64,000 nucleotides of DNA from Diprion similis (Eukaryota; Arthropoda; Insecta; Hymenoptera; Diprionidae): NCBI RefSeq assembly GCF_021155765.1, contig NC_060109.1, positions 2,505,001-2,569,000 of the forward strand, given 5' to 3'. This document shows, in pieces, positions 23,901 through 31,965 of the stretch. A model generated the notes under the pieces. That model did not search any database and had not been told where the DNA came from. It was given only the letters and a program-made list of their open reading frames with translations. Position 1 is the first letter of the stretch, and each line of letters opens with the position of its first letter. Made by a program: the position numbers and the translations under genes.

Positions 23901-25730
23901 AAAGAGAGAATTAAACATTGGAGTGTAAAAAATCGTGACATGACGTCATAAAATAATTCAATATTTTTGGTGACTCAGGTGAATATGTATGTACTTTTGA
24001 AAGCATGGGTTTTGAGTATTTTTAAAGTCAATTAATTCGAGTATGACCATAAAAACTTATTTTTTCTCCGCATTCATACAGTTTTCAGCCTTCGAAGTTG
24101 ACGAATTGTTTATAAGTTTCTCAAATGACGTCACAGAACAAAATATCGTTTTCTTTTTTCGGGATGAATTTTTCTGTACAAAGAAAAAAGATAACATATA
24201 GTTTGTTTTATGACGCCATTTGAGAAAATAGTAAAAAATTCGTTAACTTTGAGGTTTCAAAACTGCATGAGTACGCGGAAAAAGTAACTTTTTATGGTCG
24301 TAATCGGTTTCCTGGATCTCATATAAATACTTCAAAGCCATAAAAACATTGAATTATTTTATGACGCAATTTCACGATTTTTGTTACTTATGTCACGGGC
24401 ATGCTCGACGTCGTTGCGCTATGACGCCTTAGTACTCGAGTGATTAAATGACATAAATCTAATTCACGAGCAGTTTTTCCATGGAGTTGCATATCGCCAC
24501 TCGCACATAACGAGTTGCGAAAACAGTCACGTGGCGATGTTGAAACCATAAGCTTCACCTCACGTCAACGACTGGACGTATACATACAAAGATCGCGGAA
24601 CGTAAGCCACAAAAAATAAGAGGTAACAGCTGCGGTCAAACATCAGCCTGCAATACCATCGTAGCAAAGTACACGTGAATACCCGTTGTTCCGAGAATAG
24701 AAGTTAACAAATTGAAGTCATTATTATATTCAGGCACGTCTAAACTGGCCTATTAATAACAGATTCCATAACTACACCCTATGACCCAGCTGTTATCAAC
24801 CGTGTTTAAAGTTCAAATGTTTTAAACATTTCGCATTCGTACTATGGCTAGTCTCGTACCTCCATTCTAATTCAAAAATCGAATACTCGGTACGGGACTC
24901 CGAACCGCCTTGTTTCCGTATCCGACTTCAGGGCGCCGATGGTTCACGCTACACTAACACTGGATTCGTTTCGGAGTAATTCGGAGCCGGTGTCGACATT
25001 CGGTGATGCTCGGTATTCCTCTCAAAGCAATGGCGCCGTTGGTCGCCGGTGTAATGGTGGGGCACAAGGGCTGGGGGGGGGGGGGGCAGAGGAGCCACGA
25101 TGTCTAAGGCATTCGTGGTCCGAGTTCTGGATATAAGTGTGGGCGCATTTTAGTCGGCGTCTGGTGCAACGTGAACTTGCATAAGGCTACCAAACTAACT
25201 AGAGTATACTACAGTATGGTTCAGGTTTAGCATGCTGATGCTTCGGTATACTTTAAGAGTTTCTAGGCGAGCTAACTAACTGGAAAGCTCTCGAAGCACC
25301 GTGATCTCCGTGGAAAAGATTTTTCTCTGAGATTTGAGGCTCGTTATATGTTCACCAGAAATATAAACACGCGTTTCATGTGTGTTATTACATCATTGTA
25401 TGTATGTACTATGGATTTTGGCTCCGCATGTAATTACACGAGTCACGTTTGATTTAGCCACGGATTAGTTTCATTTTTTATTATCGTTTACGGCGTCGAG
25501 AGAGTTCACTGATCTCTATATGTATACCTATTGCTGCGACACCGCGTTGAATGAAGGTTTATAGAGATAGCCAGCCTTCGGTATCGTTGTAAAGCAGGTG
25601 AAAGGGTGCGGAGGTAACGACAGTTATCTACACTTACCGACTCGCCTGTTGGGATTATCAATGGGGATATGTTGTTGATTCGGTTGGTAAAGATGAAAGT
25701 TTTGAGTTTCACCGCTTGTTCTTTGTCCAT
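2966..25730 (-). CDS. Star-like type II membrane protein with FkbM-type domain
   Basis: Six exons read on the minus strand: 25730-25638, 23585-23411, 4395-4211, 4096-3902, 3496-3254 and 3127-2966. Together they give 351 codons, and every junction phase matches. Residues 1-48 are a short basic cytoplasmic tail. Residues about 49-65 (YVIIAIILFLIGLCIIV) are one membrane segment. The rest is luminal and carries the FkbM-like fold, with FFIECGAYDGE near residue 155, SNTLFFEK, WTGILIEADP, the SLDIEGQE motif near 275 and a C-terminal NDLIFAKKGFL. This pattern is that of insect Star and Star-like proteins. Drosophila Star moves EGFR ligands such as Spitz through the secretory pathway; that role here is inferred from family membership. 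Two N-x-S/T sites (RYNASL, NLNWTG) suit a luminal domain. Intron 3 uses a GC donor. The join of exons 1-2 to 3-6 across 19 kb rests on matching phases and on topology, not on transcripts. Start: ATG in CCAAATGG context. Confidence 0.82.
3640..3855. repeat. Dispersed interspersed repeat, diverged copy
   Basis: Shares blocks with 15990-16125: GGTTCAATAATAG/GGTTTCACAATAG, then a stretch like TTTGACTCGATCGGTAA..CTGAC..GCATC. Related shorter or inverted pieces lie near 4560-4690, 4785-4880 and 15720-15830. No terminal repeats or coding capacity seen, so the family is unknown. Confidence 0.4.
6955..7245. repeat. Diverged palindromic repeat, related to the 49 kb foldback
   Basis: An imperfect inverted repeat centred near 7090, with blocks such as GTGACCAACC, TACGTAACCT, GCGCATTAAATTT and AGACGACG that recur in the same order at 49080-49320. 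It is probably a truncated copy of that element. Confidence 0.5.
7543..7896 (+). other. Open reading frame of 117 codons, unrecognised
   Basis: A basic, A-rich frame running from ATG at 7543 to TGA at 7896, rich in Arg, His and Thr, ending KHLTHWLINKVRRY. It sits inside the 19-kb intron on the opposite strand, among repeats. No domain recognised. It could be a transposon-derived fragment or chance; no splice sites support it as part of a host gene. Confidence 0.25.
9721..9915. mobile_element. Pogo/Tigger-like MITE, 195 bp, TA-flanked
   Basis: Terminal inverted repeats begin CAGTCGGACCTCA and match for about 24 bp, with TA on each side as expected of the Tc1/mariner superfamily. CAGTCGGACCTC-type ends are typical of pogo-like elements. 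No coding capacity. It contains a run of about 25 G (from about 9851). Confidence 0.75.
10033..10622. mobile_element. TTAA-flanked non-autonomous element, copy 1 (590 bp)
   Basis: Bounded by TTAA at 10029-10032 and 10623-10626. Ends are GGCCCCGCTGACC and the inverse GGTCAGCGGCGCC. A second copy of almost the same length is at 51917-52507. TTAA duplication suggests piggyBac-type mobilisation. It contains a 68-codon frame (10306-10512) that is also intact in copy 2. Confidence 0.75.
10654..10999. mobile_element. GTATACATGG inverted-repeat element, copy A
   Basis: Ends GTATACATGGTGTGCCTAG and its near inverse at 10981-10999. Related copies at about 35395-35700 (truncated) and 38552-39694 (interrupted by another insertion). 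Shared internal blocks include CTGTCTAAAGAAATCCC and ACCGATCTAGGGTATTTTGG. No transposase. Confidence 0.7.
12604..13028. mobile_element. TA-flanked MITE, 425 bp
   Basis: Terminal repeats begin CAGGGTGTACC followed by a TTTTAAATAA block and are inverted at the other end, each next to TA. A Tc1/mariner-type cut is likely. Non-coding; A-rich core. The end sequence ACCCTGTATA also occurs alone near 7400. Confidence 0.75.
14913..15604. mobile_element. TTAA-flanked foldback element, 692 bp
   Basis: Two arms of about 320 bp read as inverted copies of each other. The ends are GAGGTCTACCTAACTGA and the inverse of GTGGTCTACCCAACTGA, with TTAA at 14909-14912 and 15605-15608. Inner matching blocks include TGAATGGCCTTGGAATGA, GATTTCTCGGAGATGG and CTGATTTTCAAC. 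The short central loop lies near 15240-15270. Non-coding. Confidence 0.8.
15990..16125. repeat. Dispersed interspersed repeat, second copy
   Basis: Matches 3640-3855 in ordered blocks (TAGAATTGCG, ACAATAGTAAAA, TCGGTCGGTAAGG, GCTGAC, GCGGCATC). An open frame of 78 codons starts here but has no recognisable product. Confidence 0.4.
16960..17366 (+). repeat. 5' long terminal repeat
   Basis: 407 bp, starting TGTTAAGATACC and ending ATTACAACA. A TATAAATA box near 17214 and an AATAAA near 17283 fit promoter and poly(A) functions in the LTR. Confidence 0.95.
17367..17382 (+). other. Primer-binding site for a half initiator-Met tRNA
   Basis: GGTTATGGGCCCAG, directly after the 5' LTR, is complementary to the anticodon-stem region of initiator methionine tRNA. 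Drosophila copia is known to use this internal tRNA fragment as primer. Confidence 0.85.
17450..21478 (+). CDS. Copia-type Gag-Pol polyprotein (1342 aa)
   Basis: One frame encodes the whole polyprotein. Residues 1-220 are a copia-type Gag. Two zinc knuckles follow: CFKCGKAGHLKKDC near 227 and CNICKKKGHFAKDC near 258. The aspartic protease has DCAATQHMTS near 322. A pre-integrase segment (WHERMAHQN) comes next. The integrase core has D526, D588 (LRSDNGTE) and E624 (NGRIERE), the DD35E spacing. Reverse transcriptase spans roughly 880-1110 with FVDD at 1022-1025. RNase H has YTDSDYGGD near 1189 and NSTAEAEYRA. The domain order (integrase before reverse transcriptase) places it in Ty1/copia. No break or missing catalytic residue seen. 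The stop codon lies inside the 3' LTR. Confidence 0.97.
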   Translation: MDTVRSQLENLAEDSQGEVNYESWRFKLNLTLKTKDLFQVATGAEVKPQGPDTEASVKAWMKKDIEAQTLIGLNVSSDIAKKICNCTTARLMLEKLETLYEKKSDITIENLQRLFFSYKYNESKSVIENCMKIQQYADRLKAGGEEIKEGWIISRILNMLPPRLYHFRTSWDCMSSTDKNLNKLFEFLRLEEDRLNESKGESHNSRNALISKQSGKDYKPPSQKIECFKCGKAGHLKKDCRGRPCEKYLDYCKKNYGCNICKKKGHFAKDCWNNKEKNEKSDKEESTKGKSDRRAFITISLSAANVNHINSLPNCSDLWYQDCAATQHMTSHMEWMSDYVKLEKPVMVVIGDATQIEGIGIGNVKLEAFDGERWCKIELKDVLHTPKMPFNLLSVTKILDKGYIQTADAKNSYFMTKNENEIVAIANREGNLFKMMFRMDRSESTKSESVRSDSCLVSISIKQWHERMAHQNIKYIKNVLDKKGIKYINDWEEYVCEGCAYGKQHRVSHPKNSKVASRPLDLIHVDLGEIETRSLGGAKYFLLLKDDFTHYRTVYFLKTKDEAVTKLDIFLKMVQNQFDRKVKTLRSDNGTEIKNCDTKKLLDNLGVLHSKTNTYTPEQNGRIEREMRTIVEAARTAIQSKGLDENLWAEAINYAVFTINQTGTSSQKNKTPAELWFGRTIDISKLRIFGCDCYVLLPKHKQTKIGKKSIKGIFVGYDLDSPSYRIYVKDKNDVISSENVIFDEKFKSNQSLTEMQMPLNENENENIEIESVDSEYDTPDNDTSDESQNSEIVEAENQNEGVKLRNRNELRMPRKFAEYETGWINSANNCAMIGEVEDISVSKALKDKNWYKAMQNEFESLVKMNTWKLVELPKDAKPLSCRWVLRQKSDGTEKARLVARGFEQEKGIDYFETFSPVARHASIRLLLSLAASNKMKLMTFDVRTAFLHGELEENIYMYQPEGFDDDSGRVCKLIKSLYGLKQSPKNWNEKISSYLKTFGLENTEDDPCVYYNKDRTVIMILFVDDGIIAGKDESKLVQILRKVNQKFEITFNTATSNRLSYLGMNIEVNSNGIFVNQVQYTEKIIKRFNLENSSPVSTPMERGMITDEGKFVNDQPLDKLNPYREAIGSLLYLATISRPDISFAVNYLSRQMSKPMTSHWRMVKRVFQYLNGTTNFGIFFNGDDNVIAYTDSDYGGDPVTGKSTSGVLILRGGPIVWHTQKQRHVANSTAEAEYRAAVSSIDDICWIRRLGSELGITNLNEPTTLYVDNRSAICMLQNTHEGRITKGKKHIDISRKFIQEHLESTITLKHVKSNEQIADILTKPLPYVSFKLLRSKVIKEEC
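21464..21472 (+). other. Polypurine tract
   Basis: AAGGAGGAG directly before the 3' LTR, the expected plus-strand primer. It also encodes the last Gag-Pol residues before Cys and the stop. Confidence 0.8.
21473..21879 (+). repeat. 3' long terminal repeat
   Basis: 407 bp, with no difference from the 5' copy found by reading. Its first six bases (TGTTAA) provide the last codon and the stop of Gag-Pol. Confidence 0.95.
22239..22260. repeat. Poly(G) tract, about 22 nt
   Basis: Uninterrupted G run at the edge of the 22303-22913 foldback. Confidence 0.9.
22303..22913. mobile_element. Foldback element, about 610 bp
   Basis: Left arm 22303-22464 and right arm 22754-22913 are inverted copies. Shared blocks include GTACCTTA, TTATTAATATTTTTAAA, TCACCTCAAAAAAAAGTTT and ATGCGGTAGTCA. 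The loop is unrelated AT-rich sequence. Non-coding. Confidence 0.75.
23411..23585 (-). CDS. Star-like gene, coding exon 2 (membrane segment)
   Basis: Open between a TTTTCAG acceptor and an AAG|GTACGT donor. It encodes 58 residues with a single hydrophobic helix and ends in phase 1. The next exon, 19 kb away at 4395, starts with the two bases needed to complete the codon (G+TC, Val) and stays open. Confidence 0.75.
23927..24384. mobile_element. Foldback element, about 460 bp, in Star-like intron 1
   Basis: Arms 23927-24135 and about 24209-24384 are inverted copies sharing AATCGTGA, CATAAAATAATTCAAT, GACCATAAAAA and TTCTCAAATG-CGTCA blocks. The outer ends lack a clear target duplication. Non-coding. 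Confidence 0.7.
24385..25637. other. Rest of Star-like intron 1, with a CpG-richer patch
   Basis: Positions 24880-25140 are richer in G+C and CpG than the surroundings and include a G run at about 25073-25086. This could be a second promoter or enhancer; no motif decides it. A 65-codon plus-strand frame here has no recognisable product. Confidence 0.4.
25638..25730 (-). CDS. Star-like gene, coding exon 1
   Basis: 31 codons from ATG (MDKEQAVKLK...) to GAG TCG, followed by a consensus GTAAGT donor in phase 0. This matches the phase-0 acceptor of the membrane-segment exon at 23585. It encodes part of the cytoplasmic tail. Confidence 0.7.
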
Positions 25731-26944
25731 TTGGCTGGCGTCTTTAGCAATCTTTGGTCAATGGTCCAGCGCACGTAAATACATTTACGTAAATCCACGT
25801 ACGTGAATCCTGTCGAGTTCTTGGCCGAGAATCTTAGATATGATCTAAGGTTCTCAGGTTTCAGTTCCACAGTGAGCGATGCGCACGCGCAATGAGCAAT
25901 TTTGTCATGCATCTATGAACACGGATTTAGAATTACAGAGATTCTGTAATTTCACTTTTCACAATTCCCACGATTTAAGCATTTTGATCAGTTTGCCAAG
26001 TTTAGTCATCCAGTCAGAATGCTTGGACGGTGGGAAATGGGCAAAGTGAAATCTGACAGTAAACAAGCTGCGTCAGTTCTTCGTGTTCAGAAAATGACGG
26101 CTGAACTGCTTTACCTGCCTAGTCAATTTACGAATATGTCTTTCACATCCGAAATCCCGATCTGACTTCTTCTTTGTCGACACAAGAGAAGTGCCAGCGA
26201 TATTCCATACGACGGTACCATGGAAACCTTTGACCATCATTCAGCAATCATATGCTGCTAATCGGATCCGTTTAATTAGTCCACCAGTAACTGGATTGCG
26301 AAAAATTGCACTATTTAGAGTTAAAAATAACTCTTGAACTGTTGTTTTTCAACCTCAAGAATTATATGATTTCATAGCAATATATGTTCTGACGTGCGAG
26401 TACAAAAATAGCCGAAAAACAACAATCTTTTCAGACGACGTCATGCGATCCGAAAGTTATATTCGCATGCAATAGCTGCAACGGCTCATTCAACATAAAC
26501 GAGGCTGAACATGAATTGGATGTTTGCGATTCGTCTTCATATTTTTATTGTATCATTTTTATCACAGGTTGCTCTGACAATAAAACAAAGATCTTCGATT
26601 TTTTGATCAAACTTGACAATTTCCAAAATTTGTATATACTCGGTGCGGACGTTGTTCAATAATTCATATTTTGATCTTACGATAAGTTCCGCAGATACCT
26701 GATACTGCGATGTAATTCCTGATCAAAACGACAAGCTCTTACCTGTAAATGGTAGTTGAATTTTCTGGTAAAACTGATGGTACAACATTCTCTCGGTCAA
26801 ATATTGACCGTTTTACTGCCGTTGTGTTGGTCAACATGTCGACAAACTTACCATCACAGCTGCTAATATACGTAGAGAAATCAGCTGGTACCGTCCGTGT
26901 CAGTTGATCATGTGACGTGCTGATAATAGCTTGCTGTATTCAAT
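25731..26944. promoter_or_regulatory. Divergent promoter region, Star-like / eIF4E3
   Basis: 1.2 kb between the two start codons, which point away from each other. It holds an NRF-1-type site close to the Star-like start, and a CATGTGACGTG E-box/ATF-like motif about 40 bp before the eIF4E3 ATG. No TATA box is evident on either side. Transcription start sites cannot be fixed from sequence. Confidence 0.5.
25880..25891. promoter_or_regulatory. NRF-1 / Erect wing-type binding motif
   Basis: TGCGCACGCGCA matches the YGCGCAYGCGCR consensus at all 12 positions and is 150 bp upstream of the Star-like start codon. In insects the factor would be the NRF-1 homolog (Erect wing). Confidence 0.55.
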
Positions 26945-29900
26945 ATGGCGGCGCTGAAGTGCGAGTCGAAGGATGTCCTCAGTACGGATTTGTCAAAATC
27001 GCCGATATTCTCGGATCACACCGTTGAGACAATAAAAGAACATGAGACTTCCGGAATACCGCTTCAAACCGCCTGGACATTCTGGCTGGACAAGTGAGTT
27101 GATCATAAGAAAACGGAAAGTACCCAAATCCCACGGATATGTGTAGTATATAGTATACAAAATATATATCTATAGTTTATCCCCACGAATGACATTGTCA
27201 ATTTCAATCAAACTCCAGTACCTGTAACTTGATAAATAAAAATTCACTTTCACCACGTTTTTGTTTCTTAAGTTTTTAGCAATTATTAACATCATTTCCT
27301 CACATTTTCTGCATTGCGATTACTCACGATTTTTGTACTATTAACACAAGTAATCGAACGTTAAAACGTTTCTTAATTATGAATAAATGCCCTTTTAACA
27401 TTCAAAATTGTGTAAACAATTGTTACACAATTCATTGTTGCAAGAGATAAGAATATAATCTCCCCATTGCCAAATGATCTAGGCTATCCAATACTATGTT
27501 TACACGCTGTAATACTTTTTTACTTCTTTGTTGCTTACAACGTGTGTGCTCTATCATTAGACATACATAACAACTACTTGCTTCGATTATAAATACGCGC
27601 AGTTCATTTACAAGCAGATAGTTACACGTAAGGCGGATCGTTCAGATCTTAGATAACATTCGAATCTTACAACATTTTTATAATAATTTTCCATATTGAT
27701 CAGATTTTATTGCGTTATTTGATGTCTGTACACTTTTTTCAATAAATCGTAACTGTGTCGATATTGATTATTTTCTTTATTTTCTTTTTTTTTTTGCGAT
27801 AAACGTCAATGTTTTAGAGAAAAAATGCCAATTTTTCCAACTTCCAGAATAACAATACTCTAAATATTGCCATACTCACAACAACTATAATTTGTATAAT
27901 ATTAACGTTCAAAGTTTAATCAAATTCGTTAATTAACACCTGAACTTTTTCATTGAAGAATTTTATGCAACGGAGCGTTTTTGTAGAGCGTTCAATTCAC
28001 TAGAAAAAGATATATTTTCCATTATTTTCGGTAGATTCGTCAACTACTTATCAAATTTCAAAGAGCAAGAAACGTTTTTTTTTTTTAATCGTTAAATCGT
28101 GAAATCGTTAAATCGCTTCAGGGAAATCGATTCACTCAAAAACCGCTTGTGAAGAATCTAATTCCTGTCCATCAATCTTTACTTCAAATAATTATATTGG
28201 GGTGTTTTGAGCGTAGTGTCATGTGATCGATTTAAGAATTTTTACGAGACTCGATCCCATTCTTTCACGATCCTTCGAATCGATTTAGAAATTTTTGATA
28301 AATGATCGTGTTTATTGTCGGAAAATGCGCTCTGGTCAACGGGGCTGAATAAATTAATAGAGTTTTCTTGAGAATCAGGCTCCGATTCTCATACATTTTG
28401 ATTCGATCTTAGCAAAGATCGGTTAGTGGAGTTTCGATACAAAAGATCGATCTTCAGAACTCAAAAGATCGATTCCTGAAGAGATCGATCTTGAATCGCC
28501 CTACTGAAAATCCTAATTTCATATGATTTCAAAAAAGCAAATTTTTCAACAAAATTCAATATTTTCCGTGAAAATTAGCACATCAATCATTGTATTTACA
28601 TAATTTTTTAGTAAATACGGAACCAAAACACCTGATTAGATTTCAATGTAAGCTTACTTTATAAACTTCAAAATGAGAAAAAAAGAAACTTCATTTATAT
28701 AGGAATAGAAAACAGGAAACTTTAATCTAATTTGCCGATTGCCAATCGATCGCGATCTTATTCTTTACTAAAATAAAAATTTGTATTTCATTTTGAAAAA
28801 AACGTTTGTAACACTAACATCTCAGGCTGCTTTAAAACTTGAAGCATTTCAATTTTCCATTACCATAAATTATTATTTATATGCCTTCCATAAGATAATT
28901 GCGAGACGGGCAAATATTCGATTTGAAAATTCGATTTCGATTCGATGAAAAATTTGTCAAAATTATTCAAAAATAAAAACGCAGACTGTATTTTTCTTTT
29001 CGACAGAGCTATTTCAGGAACCACGGCAGAAGAATACAAGGCAAATTTGAAAAAAATTTATACTATCAACACTGTGCAAAGTTTTTGGGCGGTCTTCAAC
29101 CACATACCAAATGCTGGGGATATTCAGGTTAGTTTTGATCTTTTTTTTTTGTGAAAATGTAAGTTTTTGAACAAATGGTTGATGGTTATAATCTATATCA
29201 TGAGTATATGTGTCATAACTGTCACTGTATGAAGAATTCAAATTTATCATTGCAAGATTTCAAAACTAGATACATTTTTGTCCGGTGAATATATCGTTCA
29301 AAAAATTTCAGAGATACAGATCCAAACTTGCAACGTCTTTAGTAAATCCAATACGACGTGAAATTCGAATTCTGCGGTGGAAAAAATGTTGCTTTCCAAA
29401 ATATTCCGCAATTATCTAAAAAAAGATTATCAAATGTCTGTTCAAATTCCTCACATCCCTAAAAATATTCTTTAGATAAATCCATGCGTAATTCTGATTG
29501 TCAGGGTCTTTTGTAGTAACAAAAAGTAACTTAACCTCAAAATCAGGCATCTATAGAAGACTCTTGGCTTTTCGTGGAAACGAAAAGTGGGTTTTCATGT
29601 TTGACTGTAATATTACCTTGCAAACTATGAATAATCGTGAATAATTTGCATACTGCAAAATAATTCGTTTTTTATGCCACAATAACCGCTACTTAAGCAA
29701 ATTTCATTTAGGTAACTTGAAAACTTCTGAATCTATGGTTAATCCTGATTGTCAGGGTCTCTTGTAGTACCAAAAATTACCTTAACCTCAAAATCCGGCA
29801 TCTATAGAAGGCTCTTGGCTTTTCGTGGAAACGAAAAGTGTATTTTCACGTAAACTTTATTTACGTGAGAAGTAAAAACTTCTGAAAATAATTACGAACA

Positions 29901-31965
29901 ACATCTAAATTATTGAAGATCACAGAGTGATTACGAAGGATAAAAAAAAATGTCTAATAACGTTAAGCCACGTAATTCTAGTTACAGATTTTGATATTTT
30001 TTCAACTCACGGATTATCATTTCTTGTTCAACAGGTAAGGTACAGCTATCATTTGATGAGGGATGAGAGATACCCGCTATGGGAAGAACCCGTGAACCAG
30101 CACGGTGGAACATGGAGACTCAAATGTCACAAGTACGATACGGTAAGTGGATATCGGGTTCCGAATTCAGTTACAATCATACTCACACAATTCATCCGAA
30201 TTTCCATCAGCTGCAGAATTTTTCTTGCGAAATAACTAACGAATTAAGTATTATAGCGAATTATATTCGTAAGCTACAAAGGTGTATTAGAAGTATCGAA
30301 AATAGTAAAGACACTAGCACAAAAGCTTATCGTTAGTTATTGATGCCTTATTTCAAATCACCCTAAACGATTGAAAATCGATCGGTTTCGTTTGACCAAA
30401 TTTTACTTAATTCTTTTTTGGGGACTTCGGTAGAATTTTGGAGATATCGAATTTTTTGTTTTTCGAATGACTAAAAAAGCTGTGATCAAAAATTCCTTCC
30501 AATAAAATTTAGAAAGCCAAAAGTTCCTTGTGTATAGACTTTCGTCGCAGGAGATTGAAGTTTTTTTTCAGGACACATGCTATCATAATCTAAATTTTGT
30601 TGGGAGAAATTTTTGATCACAGCTTTTTTAGTCGTTTAGTCAAAGATCAAAAACTCGATATTATCAAAATATCGCTGTAGTCCCTCCTTAACGATTGTTC
30701 ATATTTTCAGAATATTATTTTCCACACATTCACTGAAAAACTTCTTTTCTTGATCATTTCGACATCGTTAAAAAATCGAATTTCATTAGAAAAAATTCCC
30801 TTTAATAAAATCATTGTACAAATATACTTGAATATTTTTTATCATTTAGAATCGATTCGAAATGAAGCATCGAACTCTAAGCTTTTCTTTGAGATTCCAC
30901 AATTTTTCGTTTTCTTACTTACTTAACGAAAAGAATAAATTTATAACTTGCTAAAATCAATGAAAAGTATCGATCTTCAGCTAACGATCCTCCTTAAATT
31001 TCATAATTCCTTTACACAGGCTGAAGTATGGAAGGAAATCGTTTTGGCAGCAATTGGAGAACAGTTTTCTGACAGTGTGGCTGAGGGTGACGAAATCTGC
31101 GGTGTCACAGTCTCAATCAGGGACAGAGATGATCTTATACAGGTTATATGCTGACATTTTAATATAATCATTAAGAAGTTACGATTTCGCAAGTTCCTTA
31201 TAGGGCAATACGTAATTTCTCAACGCGACTAAAGAATTATGGAATTCAATCTGCATCACTGCTTGGTAAAAAAAAATTATTTTTTTCTAAGTAATAATGC
31301 TGTGAGGCTAAAGCGGGTTGATGACTTATGTTCATACAATCGTTACATAATAGCTTGTATATATTTTTATGTTTCAACCGCGTTCTTGTAATTCGCGTTT
31401 CGTTATTTATTCATTTATTCAAAGACAGTAGTTGTCGTTTCGTCGTCCTTGAAAAAGTGTTTTAATTAACACGGTAATAAATTACAATGCGTATAAATCG
31501 ACGAAAAATTCTTGACCCAGAAAATTGATGAAGAGTGGAATGAGGTTGACATTTTTCTTGTATAATTCGCCCGATGCATATATACCGGGTGAAAACATAA
31601 ATCAATCACGACTGAATTTTAAAAAGTAGAATCGTTTTTAAATTTGTTTACACGATACGTGGTTTTGGGAAAATATTAACTGTACAAATTTAATATACAT
31701 GTATTATTTTTTTTTTTTTTTTTCTCAGATATGGAACGCGAACGCCACTCTGGCGCCTGCTGCCACTGTGTTGAAAAAAGTTCATCAACTATTGCCGGAA
31801 GTCAAGTTCCCTACCGAATTCTACAAACGTAAGTTTATTCCGTTAATCAGTAACAAATTGTTACATGTATTATACACGAATACCTTATTGTATAATCGAT
31901 GACGTGAAATAATGAGAATAATATTTTTAGCCCATCAATCCAATCACGCTTACGGCCGTCGTTGA
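26945..31965 (+). CDS. eIF4E3: Eukaryotic translation initiation factor 4E type 3
   Basis: Six exons: 26945-27093, 29007-29127, 30035-30142, 31020-31142, 31729-31828 and 31931-31965. Together they make 212 codons (211 aa plus TGA). All introns are GT-AG and the phases agree. The product is a cap-binding protein of the eIF4E fold. Class III marks are clear: Trp44 (TAWTFWLD, equal to human eIF4E Trp43) is kept, while the second cap-stacking position is Tyr60 ([12 protein letters not shown]). Trp77 (FWAVFNHIP) and Trp106 (YPLWEE) are present, followed by IGEQFSD and [14 protein letters not shown]. Closest in pattern to vertebrate eIF4E3, but with Tyr where that has Cys. ATG is in ATTCAATATGGCGG context. 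AATAAA at 32632-32637 is a possible poly(A) signal. Confidence 0.96.
28060..28505. repeat. Region of short GATCGATT/AATCG repeats in eIF4E3 intron 1
   Basis: Dense AATCGTTAAATCG and GATCGAT words, ending with AGATCGATCTTGAATCGCCC. It looks like the remains of a small repeat element, but I could not define both ends. Confidence 0.3.
29491..29600 (+). repeat. Direct repeat copy 1, eIF4E3 intron 2
   Basis: About 100 bp (CTGATTGTCAGGGTCT to GTGGAAACGAAAAGTG), repeated at 29742-29850 in the same orientation with a spacing of 251 bp. Confidence 0.8.
29742..29850 (+). repeat. Direct repeat copy 2, eIF4E3 intron 2
   Basis: Differs from copy 1 by a few substitutions. Both sit between exons 2 and 3. 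Confidence 0.8.
30408..30690. repeat. Inverted repeat in eIF4E3 intron 3
   Basis: Arms 30408-30520 and 30585-30690 share AAAAAAGCTGTGATCAAAAA and AAAATTTAGA blocks in inverted order. Probably an old foldback element. Confidence 0.6.
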
